A DNA stretch of 64,000 bases from Calendula officinalis (GCA_963853835.1 OY970820.1:30962873-31026872), one strand, 5' to 3'; positions 1-11,803 are shown, counted from the stretch's first letter. A program made the numbers and translations. The notes: generated from the sequence alone by a model not told the origin.

Positions 1-211
1 GTAACCACTTGTTAATGACTTTTTAGAGATCACCTGTTAAACATCTAACATATAGCTAGGGTAAGTTTGGAAATGATCATGCTTAATGCGAGTACATTAG
101 GAGCAAATAACAGCCACCCGGGAGCCCATTATAACTGGAATGCCTTTTATAAAATTATTATGCTTGTACTCCAACAAGTTTTATAATAACGTTTATATTG
201 CACGTCACAAT

Positions 212-345
212 AAAAGGTCTTTTTTTTTTAATGACTAAGACACGCACCCACTAAATCTACACCATTTTGACCACGAGGATTTGAACCTACAACCTTGGGA
301 GTTGGGACATCTAATCACCTTAATATGTTAGGTTATAAACCATTT
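212..345 (-). repeat. Possible tRNA-derived SINE in GIF1 intron
   Basis: Read on the minus strand, this stretch contains GGTTCAAATCC (277-287), a match to the RNA polymerase III B box, and ends in a run of nine A. This is the general layout of a plant SINE inside the GIF1 intron. I could not find a clear A box or a target-site duplication, so the call is tentative. Confidence 0.3.
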
Positions 346-450
346 GGTAGTTCTTAATATGGGATTTTGACAATACTTTTTAGATGAATGAATATGTTTT
401 TCCTGATTTCATTTTATATGCTTTAGTTTTGTTTTGTGTATATTTTGCAG

Positions 451-1176
451 TTCCTCGATGAAAACAAATCTCTGATCCTAAAGATTGTTGAAAGCCAAAA
501 CTCAGGGAAAATGGGCGAATGTGCAGAGTGAGTAATCTCCAATTTTTTCCCTTTTGTCGTTTTGTGATTGATAAATTAATAGTTTGATTATTATTCCATT
601 CTCAACTTTTAGAATGACTAAAAAAACACATAAAATGATCACTTAACGGTTTAAACTTTGTTGATAATTAATGGCAGACATCAGGCGAAGCTTCAAAGGA
701 ACCTTATGTACCTTGCTGCCATTGCTGATTCTCAACCTCAAGCACCAGCTGCTCTTCATTCTCAGGTAACCACTATAGCAGTCTTTATAATATGCTGTAC
801 ACCATGCATTAACAGCGGTACCATTATGATGACATATATCCAGTATGCTCAAGGTGGGATGATGCAGCAACCAGGAGCAGGTCACTACATGCAACAGCAA
901 CAGATGTCACCACAACAGCAGTTAATGGCTGCTCGTTCTTCAATGATGTACAGTCAGCAACCGTACTCATCGTTGCAAGCATTGCACAGCCAGCTAGGAA
1001 TGAATAGTACTGGATTTCACATGTTACAAGGTGACAGCAATGCTGCCAGTAGTGGGTCCCACCTAGGTGGCGGTTTCCCTGACTTTGGCCGGAAGCAGGA
1101 TATTGGTGGCTCTGGTCCCGCCAACGATGGACGAGGCGGCGGCTCCTACTTGAAATCTCCAGATAAAGGTAATTGA
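451..1176 (+). CDS. GIF1: GRF-interacting factor 1 (ANGUSTIFOLIA3), 3' exons, partial
   Basis: This is the 3' part of a GIF/SSXT-family transcriptional co-activator, which in plants binds growth-regulating factors (GRFs) and SWI/SNF remodellers to promote leaf cell proliferation in the nucleus. Three exons are supported: 451-527 (after a ttttgcag acceptor), 678-765 and 844-1176, with stop TGA at 1174. The first two encode the core of the SNH/SSXT domain (FLDENKSLILKIVESQNSGK, then KLQRNLMYLAAIADSQPQ). The last encodes the Gln/Met-rich activation region, followed by the Gly-rich tail ending YLKSPDKGN, which resembles GIF1 more than GIF2 or GIF3. The first exon, with the start codon, lies before the window; bases 1-450 are intron. 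All three reading phases join correctly (25 codons plus 2, then 1 plus 29 codons, then phase 0). No damage is visible. Confidence 0.93.
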
Positions 1177-1546
1177 TAAGTGGTAGTGGTTGTGCTGGGT
1201 AATTATGGTTTAGTTGCATGTTATGTTTTAGACGTTTATCAAGTGCTACTTGTCGATGTTTTTTTTCTTGTATTAGAATATTTGGTTTCCAGTAGATCCT
1301 CGTGTTCTTTATGTTTCGGGATGATTTTGATTTAGATCATATTATATACTCCTATATAATATGATGGTCTTTGATGTAAAGTTGTGGGTGGTTGATTGTT
1401 TGGTGTTTTTTTTTTTTTTTAACAAACATGGTATCTAAACTACTTCTAAATTATAACAATTTTTGTCCACATTAGGACGCTTAAGATAATGGAGTTCACT
1501 AACAATTAATACTATTAAGCTACAAGTTATTTGGTGTTTTCTTGCA
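1177..1546. other. GIF1 3' flank, no further gene
   Basis: AT-rich sequence directly after the GIF1 stop, presumably 3' UTR and terminator, with a T run near 1409-1422. No coding region or repeat with recognisable ends was seen. Confidence 0.5.
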
Positions 1547-2694
1547 TAAATTACAGTTTTTGTCTTTGACCTATGACCGATTTGGGGTTTTTGTCCTTAA
1601 TCTTTTTTCTTCCGTTTTGTCCTTTATGTTTTTAAAATTCTGCATATTTGTCCTTCCGTCTATTTTTGGCCGTTAACTGACGAAAAATGCAAGACATGTG
1701 AGGGCATTTTGGTCCTTTTCACATTCTTTATCTTCTTTACAAACCCTAACCTAATGAACCATAATCCTAAATTACAAAATTCCTACAAATTTTAAAATCA
1801 AAATGACTATAAATCAAGACACCTACACCTGTTCTTTCTTTATTCTTGATTCACAAACCTTAACCTCATGTACCCCAATTCTAAATTACAATTACAAAAT
1901 TCCTACAAATTTCAAAATCAAAATTGCTTGTTTCATCATACCATCCTCCTTGTATATATATTTAACACATTTATTGGGATACATAAGAAACCCATATGGT
2001 TCCATCAGTACTGCTTTGGAACTCAAAATCGCAAATCCTTGACCGAAGATGGTGGTGTGGAGTGACCACACTAAAACGGGGTGCGTTTCGACAAAAGGGT
2101 TTTCTCGTAATCTTGATTTTTACCTAAAAAAGCTTCGATTTTTCTTGGATTTCCTCGTAATCTTGAGGATTTGAGGGATTACTCGTTTGAATAGGTATGT
2201 TGATAAATAGTTCAAGCCTGTGTTTTTCGAATTCGATTGAGCTAAAAAGATTTCTCCGGCCATCGTAGCTGGGGTTGTCGCCGGAAATAATGGCGGAATT
2301 TTGTTCTATAAGCTTTTGCCTTATTAATCTGGCGGTGTCTTTTGAGGGTTTTGTTGGGATCTCAGCATCTTAGTGGTAGATTTGTCGTAAAGGGTAGGAA
2401 ATGATGGTTGTTTTTGAAGATTCCTTGCCACCGTCAATGGTGTTTGCTTTTGAAGATTCATGTCTGCAATTAGGGCTGTTCTTCCAAATGGGGAAGAAGT
2501 AAAGTACAAAGTACAATATACACTAGGGGTAATTTGGGGAAATTGACTAAAATCTTGTCAGTTAACGGTCAAAAATAGACGGAAGAACAAATATGCAGAA
2601 TTTTAAAAACATAAAGGACAAAAAAACGGAAGAAAAAAGATTAGGGACAAAAAACTCGAATCGGCCATAGGTCAGGGACAAAAACTGTAATTTA
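1547..2694. mobile_element. MULE-like foldback element with long terminal inverted repeats
   Basis: Two arms of roughly 130 bp face each other: TAAATTACAGTTTTTGTC at 1547 and its complement ending at 2694. Both arms share the blocks GACCTATG, TTTTTGTCC and the run around TAACTGAC/GTCAGTTAACGG. Long inverted arms without transposase coding are typical of non-autonomous Mutator-like elements. A 9 bp target duplication was not found. The interior carries an imperfect direct repeat (about 1741-1805 and 1856-1925, both containing AAATTCCTACAAATTT). The short ORFs inside match nothing I recognise. Confidence 0.7.
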
Positions 2695-3071
2695 CCCAAT
2701 AACTTATTATGTTTACACTTGTTCATATAATAATAACTTACGGCCCATTTTGGAATTGTACGTTTGCATTGACTTGGGCCGTTTGGCTGACATCATGGGT
2801 CTGGTGGGCTCTAGTTAATAGCCACGGGTCGAACCATATATGCACCCAAAATGTTACTATGTTACACATTAATTGTGAATGCAGAAAAAATAATTTTAAT
2901 TTAAGTGGAAGAAAAACCAACATATGGAGCTATTAAAAGCTCTATCTTCTTAACATTTTTGGCTTATTAGCTAGCAGGAAAAATAAGCCGAAAAACGGAG
3001 TGTATCAAATATAAGCTCATAAGCCTGAATGCAAGTAAAAAACAACCACCCAATTTTGATCGTTCAACAAA
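2695..3071. other. Intergenic spacer between the MULE and the VQ gene
   Basis: About 380 bp, AT-rich, containing the presumed 3' UTR of the minus-strand VQ gene. Nothing else recognisable. Confidence 0.5.
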
Positions 3072-3410
3072 CTAATGATTTCGATTCCACTCTGCAATCT
3101 CTTCCCACGAGTATGAATCTAATCCAACTTGTGGACTCATGTTTGAATACCCGTAAGCGAAGTGTTGAGCGGGTGCATCTCTGGCGGCGGCGGCGGCGGT
3201 GATGGCCGCCCTGGTGGTGGTGTTATCATGATACATGTTAAATCTTGTTTTATTGGGAGTTTGGCTGGTGAAACGTTGAACAATTTCTTTGAAATGTGAA
3301 GGATCTTTGGCTTCCACTAAAACCGGGCTCGAAATGTACTTAACTTTTACATATTTATTATCGCCTTCTGGTGTCGGGTTCTTGCCTCTACCACCATTGT
3401 TGTTGCTCAT
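3072..3410 (-). CDS. VQ-motif-containing protein
   Basis: Intronless ORF of 112 codons starting at the ATG complementary to 3408-3410; a reading from 3419 would need a TTG start. The N-terminal half holds YVKVKYISSPVLVEAKD followed by FKEIVQRFTS, which fits the VQ core FxxxVQxxT, although the usual Gly after Thr is Ser. VQ proteins are small plant nuclear or plastid cofactors, best known for binding WRKY transcription factors and MAP-kinase targets in defence and growth. The layout (short, VKV segment, VQ motif, unstructured tail) resembles the VQ1/VQ10 subgroup. A GCC/GGC repeat at about 3182-3198 encodes an Ala stretch. The C-terminus SWEEIAEWNRNH is acidic and aromatic. The ORF is undamaged and single-exon, as is usual for the family. 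Confidence 0.85.
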   Translation of the reverse strand: MSNNNGGRGKNPTPEGDNKYVKVKYISSPVLVEAKDPSHFKEIVQRFTSQTPNKTRFNMYHDNTTTRAAITAAAAARDAPAQHFAYGYSNMSPQVGLDSYSWEEIAEWNRNH

Positions 3411-4013
3411 TTTATTCAAGTAGAAAAAGAGTATTTGTGTCGGGTGGGTGTGTGTTGGGTAAAATGATGTACATAGTTAGTCATTTAAATACTTGTGCTT
3501 GTTACCAAAGAGTACAACTTGTATTGCATAAGGTACAAACGAACATGAAACTATGGTTTTCCTTTAGGTGTTTTAGAAAGTATGTGTCTAAAATTGGTAG
3601 TTATATCGTTTTCTTAGGTAGAAAATGATATAATTTTGGAATTTGGATGCCTAAGGTACAAGTGATCAATGCAGGCTCTTTTTAGGTTCATGAATCTGTT
3701 TGTTGAATTATATGAAAATTTTGTTGATTCTTGACTGATTAAAGTTAGCTTCGTGGATGCAAGTAGAAAATTGATGGTTATGAAAGATAAGTTGACATTA
3801 ATATTGCTTTGGAGGTGTCGTTATCTTGTATAATAACTAGTCTTTTGAAGAAAATGCCAAGGAGTTAGCGTTCCCAGGGACGTCATCTTTTTTGTCTTTC
3901 ATGCCATTGAACTTATTAAAAATCCACCTTACTAATAATTTAAAGTAGCAAAATATATAAAATACGAAACTACTAGGTCGCCTTGAAAATCCACCTTTCT
4001 AATTTTTATATTG
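3411..4013. other. VQ gene upstream region; 3' part duplicated near 16.7 kb
   Basis: Promoter side of the minus-strand VQ gene. From about 3835 (GAAGAAAATGCCAAGGAG) onward the sequence is similar to 16670-16910. No other gene is seen. Confidence 0.5.
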
Positions 4014-4021
4014 GTTACTTT

Positions 4022-4448
4022 CAAGGTTCTAGAAAGCGTAAGGCGTGGCGTGGCGGCACCATCAAGCCTCAGTCAAGGCGAGCCATGACGGGTCATGGCG
4101 TTTTTCAAGGCGTGACTTAAGGCGGCAAATTTTTTATATAATTTATATATATACGTATATTAAATTAAAAAAAATTATATACATCTATTGATTTATATAA
4201 CAATTCATATATAAAGCTCATAAAAAAATATTACATCTAAATTTATAATTATATATTTTATCATTTTTTAAAAAAAAAATTCATTTTTCACAGCCGCCTT
4301 CAAGAAAACTCGTCATAAGGCGCGCCTTATCGCGCCTTATCACGCCTTATCTCACGCCACGCCTAGCCTAGCTGCCATGGTCTGTTTCGTAACGTCGACG
4401 CCGCGCCTCACGCCTTGGCGACGCCATGGCGCGCCTTTTAGAACCTTG
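4022..4448. mobile_element. Non-autonomous hAT element with GGCG-rich subterminal repeats
   Basis: The 427 bp element begins CAAGGTTCTAGAAAGCG and ends with the complement of CAAGGTTCTAAAAGGCG. It is bracketed by a perfect 8 bp target duplication, GTTACTTT (4014-4021 and 4449-4456), the length made by hAT transposases. Both ends carry many short GGCG/GCC blocks (AAGGCG, GTGGCG, GCGCCTTAT), which can fold back, around an AT-rich core. There is no coding capacity. The ends resemble those of the larger hAT at 56066-59525, which probably belongs to a related family. A similar sequence near 16.85 kb lacks the insertion. Confidence 0.88.
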
Positions 4449-4456
4449 GTTACTTT

Positions 4457-4781
4457 TGTGTTTACAATATTCGTATCTGATAATGTATATGAAAATACAG
4501 GGCTTATTTACTTTCTATAGTTTCTACTAAGCCCTTATCATGTCATGTTTTGACGTATAGAGTAAAAGGAAAAAAAAACACATTAGTCACGCTGATTTTT
4601 TAAATAGTCGCTACAATCTATTTTAAAATCACGATAATTGAAAGAATCCAATTCGGTCTTTAATTCATTTCAACTCAAGGACAAAAATTTACAAGAAAGT
4701 TAAATATTCAAAAAATCATCAACTGAAATTTTAATATGTTAATAAACCTTAAATAAGACTTAAATTTTTTTAATAAGCTAA
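4457..4781. other. Intergenic, target site of element A
   Basis: AT-rich spacer without genes. Its last five bases, GCTAA (4777-4781), are the left target duplication of copia element A. Confidence 0.5.
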
Positions 4782-5291
4782 TGTTGGGATATAAAGATAT
4801 ACACATTCTATTACTGATACTGCAGTTGGTACTGATTAATGAAGATTGAAGTTAGTACTGATGGGGCAGAAATGCTATCTACTACTGATGCTAATCTTGG
4901 AAGTTACTACTGATGATGAATACTACTGACGATCAATGATTACTACTGATCCTATTTATGGTGCTGATCGAGTCCGAGATTCTAGCTTAGTTTGTTATAG
5001 AATGTATATCTTGATGTATATTGATTGTAATCGATTCCTAGAATAACTAGGTTAACAATTTAGGCTTCAAGGATTAGTATATATAGTTCCTTACGAATTG
5101 TAAACGTACGTGTGTATTGATCGATCAAATTAATATACATTGAAGCTTTTTGTGATTACTGTGTTATTATTTGCATTCGCATTCATTAACAATATTAATT
5201 GTTCTTAATCAATTAACATAAGTGTTGATCCGCTGCAACTTCTTATTGTTAGTAGATCTTAGATTAATTAATCTGTCTGGGTTAATCGATC
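4782..5291 (+). repeat. Element A 5' LTR
   Basis: Matches the right LTR until GTTAATCGATC at 5291, where the final CTGACA and the primer-binding site are missing. U3 holds a string of ACTACTGAT-like motifs (about 4812-4975). A TATATATA box lies at 5078-5085. The sequence after 5291 (TACGAATTA, then GAGC) looks like a scrambled copy of the leader. Confidence 0.92.
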
Positions 5292-5375
5292 TACGAATTA
5301 GAGCTATACGGTTCTAGATCTACGAATTAAGAACAACAAAAGGTTTCATACTTTCGATCTCAAAAATTGTTAATC

Positions 5376-7820
5376 ATGTCTGATAACAATGAAAGCACTC
5401 AAGCTAACAAAATTCCCATTCTCACTCCCAACAACTTTGGGATGTGGAAGAACAGAATTAAGCAATATATGATTATTACTGATTATTCCATGTGGGAGGT
5501 TGTTGTTGAAGGCAACAAAACCATCCAGACTCAAGTAGCAAGTTCCTCAACCGAAGTCGACAAACTCAAGTGTGAAAAAGAGAAGAAAGACAGAGGAATT
5601 GAACTCAAAGCCTTAAGCACTCTCTTGCTTGCTATTCCCAATGATTATCAACATCTCTTTGTTGAATATGATGGTGCAAAGAAGCTATGGCAGACACTGG
5701 AAAAGAGGTTTGTTGGCACAAAGAGCACCAAAAGAAACATGAAGTCTGTTCTGAAACAGGACTTTGAAAACTTTAAAGGCCAAAAGAATGAATCATTATC
5801 AAAAGTCTTTGATAGGTTCAACAAACTTATTGGTGAACTGAATCAAGTTCGTTACAAACCAGACAATGATGAGGTAAACAGAAAGTTTCTCAGATCTCTT
5901 GGTGAGGAATGGTCTATGTATACAGTTATATATAGACAAGGTGATGCTTTGGAAGAAAAAGAGGTGGATGAGTTGTACAATGAGCTAAGAGTGTTTGAAT
6001 CTGAGGTAAGTACTAAAACTCCAAATTTACCTTCAAACAATGCTGCTTTTGTGTCTAGTACAGTAACAGGTCAGGAGGCTATAAAGAATGTAGGTATTGA
6101 AGATGTAGCAAGAGAATCTTTCTTCACTAGTCATGTGCGTACTGCATTGATTAGTGAGGATTTAGAACAACTCAATCCTGATGATTTGAAAGAGATGGAC
6201 ATCAAGTGGCAGATGGCAATGCTAAGCTCAAGAACAAAAAGGTTTCTTAAAAGAACTGGAAGGCAAAATCTGTCTTACAACAAATGTGATCGTGTTGGAT
6301 TTGACAAAACCAAGGTCAAATGCTACAACTGTAGCAATCTAGGCCACTTTGCCAGAGAATGTCCAAATAAAGATCAAAGATCAAGCTACAACAAAAATAG
6401 CACTTCAAATTCAACTGCTTTAGTATCTCAAGAAGGACAAGGATATGATTGGAGCTTTCAAGCAGAAGAACATGCACATAACCAAGGTCTCATGGCCTTC
6501 ACTAATGATTCTACTACCGAGGTACATTCTAAATCTTGTACTCCTGAATGCATTAAGGCCTATAAAGAATTAGAAAAACTGAATAAAGAAACTCTTGAAG
6601 AGATGATTCTAAATAGAAACAGAAGAATTGAATATAATGGTTGTATAGCTGATTTAGAAAACCAAATTAAAATCTATAAAATAACTGATCAAAAAATAAA
6701 AGATGAATTGCTACAAACCACTTATGAAAAAGAACATGTTGAATTAAAATTAAAAAAACTTTAATCAAATTAGAAGAATGTCAAATGGAATTAGAACAAA
6801 ATAAATTAACTATTAAAAAATTTGAAAGAAGTTCTAAAATTGTCAATGAATTAACAAGTAATCAAACCACTGAAAAAGTTGTTCATGGAGTGGGATATCA
6901 TGCAGTCCCACCTCCAACGAATTTTATCCATCCTCTTAAATCAAACACCATAAATAATTTTAAATAATTTAAAAATTAAAAGTCAAACTGAAACTGAAAC
7001 CAGTAATGAAACAAATGAATCAAATGAGTCTTCTGATGATGATCAAACAACTGAGTCAACTGATACAAGTTTTCACACAACACAAAGTCAAACTGAATCC
7101 CCAAAATACAACTCAGAAAATATACCTACAATTTTAAGAAGGGGAAATCAAAGAAATTTGAACCAGTTAAAAGAACAAAGAAAACCTGAAAGTTCTAAAT
7201 CAACAAAATTAACATGCTTAATCTGCAACAAGGTTAACCACTTAGCAAAAAATTGTCACTTCAATCCTATAAACAGTCAAGAATTTAAAGAATTTAAAAT
7301 CAACAAAGAAAAGGAGAAAGCTTTAAAATTAAAACAAACTGAAGAAACAGAAGCAAAAGAACTTAAAAAACCATGTGTTGAAACTCCCAAATTTGGAAAA
7401 ACTGCACAAAGATTTGTGCAAAATATCAGGTATAAAAGTCCAAAAAGAAGTAATTATTTCAAAAACAATGGAAAACAAAATCACTTTCCTCATTATTCAA
7501 AGTCTTCAAACATCAGTAGAAACTATTCCAGGTTTACTACTGGTAAAAACCCTAATTACAATGATGTCTGGTATAATTACAAAAACACTACTGACCATGC
7601 TCAAAACTCATATTACCCAAACACTACTGGTCCATCAGTAGTAAAATATCCAAAAGCCAAACACTACGGATATAAACCTAGATCAGTAGCAAACAAGAAC
7701 ACCAGTACTAACCAACAACCTAAGAACAAACCTGCATACAAAGCTTATTCAGTTAGAAAAACTTACTCTTCAAAGGATGAACCCAAGACAAAACAAGCTT
7801 GGGTTCCCAAAATTAACTAA
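5376..7820 (+). pseudogene. Element A gag (broken)
   Basis: Capsid/nucleocapsid gene starting at ATG 5376 (MSDNNEST). The first 210 residues contain the copia gag domain (UBN2/DUF4219-like: NNFGMWKNRIKQYM, then ALEEKEVDELYNELRVF). A CCHC zinc knuckle, CYNCSNLGHFAREC, follows, then a long charged region with coiled-coil character. Much later comes a second knuckle of the same CX2CX4HX4C spacing, CLICNKVNHLAKNC (about 7219-7260). The reading frame is lost near 6755-6762, and a second interruption follows near 6960. The distal frame from 7158 to the TAA at 7818-7820 remains open, ending WVPKIN as in the sister copies. A basic, Tyr/Asn/Ser-rich tail precedes the end. Confidence 0.88.
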
Positions 7821-7834
7821 TCCTTTTACTTTAT

Positions 7835-10800
7835 GTGCAGAGTATCCAGATCCCTGAAGAAGGCAGAACATGGCATATTGATAGTGAATGCTCTAGACAC
7901 ATGACTGGAAATCTTCAAATACTTAGAGATTTCAAGTCTTTTGAAGGAGGATATGTTGCTTTTGGAGAAAATTCAAGAGGGGGTAAGATTACAGGTAAAT
8001 GTACAGTATCAAATGGTAAGATCACTTTTGATGATGTATTTTATGTTGCTGAGCTTAAATATAATCTGGTTAGTGTCTTACAAGTCTGTGATAAGAAGAA
8101 CAAAATTCTTTTTACAGATGTTGAGTGCATCATTCTTTCTCCTGATTTTATTTTAGATGAAAAATTTGTTGTTTTAAGAACACCAAGGAGAAACAATGTG
8201 TATTGCCTGGATATAGGGGGAGAACTCATTTCTTCAAATGTGATCAACTGTTTTATATCTAAGGCAAACACAAATGAATCAGAACTCTGACATAGAAGGA
8301 TGTGTCACACAAATTTTAAAAATATGAACAATTTAGTCAATGAGAATCTGGTAGTTGGTTTACCTCAAAAAGAATTTATGTGTGATCATCATTGTGTTGC
8401 CTGCCTAAAAGGTAAACAACACAAGACTTCTCATAAGACCAAAGCAATCAATTCTATTTCTAATCCTTTGCAGCTCTTACATATGGACCTTTTTGGACCT
8501 ACAAATGTAATGAGTATTGGAAAGAAACAATACTGCCTTGTTATTACTGATGATTTTTCCAGATATACTTGGGTCTTCTTTCTTAGGACCAAAGATGAAA
8601 CAAGTGAAATTATCAAGAATCTGATTGTAAAGCTGGAAAATACAAGAGATCTCAAAGTGAAAGCAATTAGATGTGATAATGGAACAGAATTTAAAAATAC
8701 TAACCTAATTGATTTTTGTGATCTTAAGGGCATTGACAGGCAGTACAGCTCACCAAGAACTTCACAACAAAATGGTGTAGCTGAAAGAAGAAATAGAACC
8801 ATCATTGAAGCAGCCAGATCTATGCTTGCAGATTCAAAATTACCAATAACTTTTTGGGCTGAAGCTGTTAATACTGCTTGTTATGTTCGAAACAGAGTAT
8901 TAATAGTTAAGCCTCACTTTAAAACACCTTATGAACTTTCAATAAAAGAAAACCATCAATAAGTTTCTTAAAATCATTTGGTTGTCCTTGTACTATTTTA
9001 ATTACAAGAGAACCAATTGGTAAGTTTGACTGCAAAGCAGATGATGGAATATTTGTAGGATACTCAACTCAAAGCAAATCTTACAGAGTGTTCAACAAAA
9101 GGCTAAGGATCATTGAAGAAAGTGTAAATGTATCCTTTAATGAAAGTCTGATGAATGAACAAGGAAATGGTCCAGATTGGTTGTTTAACATTGATAATCT
9201 AACCAAATCTTTTGATGTTAATTATGAGTTTAATACAGGAGATTCAAACAATCAAAGCCAACAAGTAGGACCATCATCAAGTGGAAGGCAAGAAATCATG
9301 AAATACATCTTAGTTAATACTGATCCCACAGTTGATACTGAGGACAGTAGTAACTCTGATAACCCTAGTTTCATTGACACCAGTAACAACACCAACTCTG
9401 AAGATACTACTGATCCCAGTAGTAACTCTAAACCTCAGAGTTTTGATGATGATCTACACAACACTGATGTCAGTAACAACAATGACCCTCCTGAGGTCAA
9501 TGAAGAAAATGTTACTACTGACACTAGTAGCAATGATGAAACTCTACAATATGCAAACAATCAAGAAGAAACAGGGACATATGCACAATTTCCTGAATCC
9601 AATGAGTCAAATCTAGATACTCAAATCTCTGTTGATAAAGCTCCAGGAACCAGAAATGAAAAGAATCATCCTTTGGACTTAGTCCTAAGTGATGTCAACT
9701 CAAACATGCAAACAAGAAGCAAATTTAATTCTTCATTAAATTCAAATGTTTGTAATATAAGTCTAATATCTAATGAATGCATGTATGAATGTTTTCTGTC
9801 ACAGGAAGAACCTAAGAAGATTTAACAAGCTATAAAAGACTCAAACTGGATCATAGCAATGCAAGAAGAACTTCTTCAATTCAAACTACAAGCTGTATGG
9901 ACACTTGTACATCTACCAAAAGGAAAAAGAGCCATTGGAACAAGATGGATCTTCAGAAACAAGAAAGATGAAAGAGGTATAGTGATAAAAAACAAAGCAA
10001 GACTTGTAGCCCAAGGATACACACAAGAAGAAGGCATTGATTATGATGAAGTATATGCACCTGTTGCTCGAATTGAAGCAATAAGAATATTTCTGGCATA
10101 TGCTTCATACAATAAATTTAAAGTCTACCAAATGGATGTGAAAAGTGCCTTCCTTTATGGGAAAATTGAAGAAGAAGTGTATGTATGTCAACCTCCAGGC
10201 TTTGAAGATCCAGAACATGATGATTATGTGTACAAGCTAGACAAAGCACTATATGGCCTTCATCAGGCACCAAGAGCTTGGTATGACACATTGTCCTCAT
10301 ACTTACTGAAGAACAATTTCAAGAGAGGTGCCATTGACAAAACATTGTTCACAAGAAAGGTCAAAGATGATATCATCTTTGGATCAACAAATGACCAACT
10401 GTGCAAAGAATTTGAAGATTTGATGCAGATCAAGTTCAAAATGAGTTCAATGGGTCCAATGAACTTCTTTCTTGGACTCCAAATCAATCAAAAATCAGAT
10501 GGTATCTTGATCAATCAATCTAAATATGTCAGAGACATTTTAGAGAAATTTGCAAAGAAAGACAGCAAGAGTGCAAGTACTCCAATGGAAACTCACAAAC
10601 ACCTACATCCTAATGTTGAGGGGGAGGATGTAGATGAACACCTTTACAGATCTATGATAGGTTCTTTAATGTATCTAACTGCATCAAGACCTGACATTAT
10701 GTATAGTGTTTGTGTATGTGCCAGGTATCAAGCAAGACCTAAGGAACTACACTTGCAAGCTGTTAAAAGAATCTTTAGATACTTGAAGGGAAAACCTTCT

Positions 10801-11304
10801 CTTGGTCTTTGGTATCCACATGCATCACCATTTGAACTCATAGCCTACACAGATAGTGACTATGGTGGTGAATGTCAAGATAGGAAATCTACTACTGGTG
10901 GATGTCAATTCTTTGGATCAAGATTGGTGTCATGGCAATGCAAGAAACAAACCAATGTTTCAACATCAACTGCTTAAGCAGAATATATAGCTGCATCTGC
11001 CTGTTGTGCTCAAGTTCTATGGATTCAAAATCAACTTCCAGACTTTGGTATCTCTATCCTTAAAACTCCAATTTTTATAGATAATCAAAGTGCTATCAGT
11101 ATTGTAAATAATCCAATAAAACATTCTAAAACAAAACACATTGAAATAAGATTTCATTTTATAAGGGATTGCAATGAAAAGAAATTAATTAAAGTAGAGA
11201 AAATTTATACTGACAATCAATTGGCAGATCTTTTTACAAAAGCATTTGATGTAGGAAGATTCAGCTTCTTGGTTAGAAGTATTGGAATGATTTTAATAAC
11301 TTAA
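7835..11304 (+). pseudogene. Element A pol (broken; RT active site deleted)
   Basis: Copia-order polyprotein. Protease: the expected DSG is DSE here (WHIDSECSRHMTG). Integrase: zinc region HHCVACLKGKQHK, DDE core residues in LLHMDLFGPT, IRCDNGTEF and QQNGVAERRN. A variable linker rich in ACTACTG motifs follows, then RT (WTLVHLPKGKRAIGTRWIF, YQMDVKSAFLYGKIEEEVY) and RNase H (AYTDSDYGG). Breaks: TGA at 8288-8290, a frameshift near 8940, TAA at 9823-9825 and TAA at 10975-10977. Nine codons including the catalytic YVDD are missing at 10366-10373. Pol starts 15 bp after the gag stop in a different frame. The last stop is at 11302-11304. Confidence 0.92.
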
Positions 11305-11803
11305 TTTCACAAAAGAAAGTCATATGCAAAGTTTTGTATAATTTTTTTTTTGTTTTACTACTGGTTATTTATTACTACTGATAGTGTGTTACTACTATAA
11401 TTTAGTACTGATAGGGTTTCTCAGTAGAATTAGGTTTAGTATAGAAACAATGGTTACTACTGATGTTTCTACTGCTGACACGTAGTTGCTACTGATCGAC
11501 CGTTATCTGTAAAATACATAAATTACAATACTGACCCTCATGAAAACAGGTGTTGGGTTATTATTCGAAGGACATTTCGGTCATTTTGCAGGTAAAATCG
11601 AAAAATATAAATAGCAGATTGTGATTAGTTTAGCATTATCTTCTCCTCGATTCGATAAACCCTACACTAAACCCTAATCTCTGCAAATTCTGATCAAAAC
11701 TCTGCATTAGTAACAACTCAATTCCTTCCACAAATCTGAAATTCTTGCAAAAACGACTAAACTCTCTGTGAAATTTTCATCACAAAAGATCAAAATCACT
11801 CAA
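11305..11803 (+). other. Pol-ORF3 spacer of element A, rich in ACTACTG motifs
   Basis: A 500 bp non-coding leader before ORF3. It carries about eight ACTACTG-type words between 11355 and 11500, including one in reverse (CTCAGTAGAATT). A T run and pyrimidine-rich text lie around 11340. No recognisable promoter beyond AT-rich words (AAATATAAATAG near 11604). Confidence 0.6.

Noticed and set aside
824..1219. Long minus-strand ORF opposite the GIF1 last exon
   Set aside because: It is the antisense shadow of the Gln-rich GIF1 exon; the plus strand matches the family and has splice sites.
1803..2510. Several 60-80 codon ORFs inside the MULE-like element
   Set aside because: No recognised domain, no splice support, and they lie between inverted arms; more likely chance ORFs.
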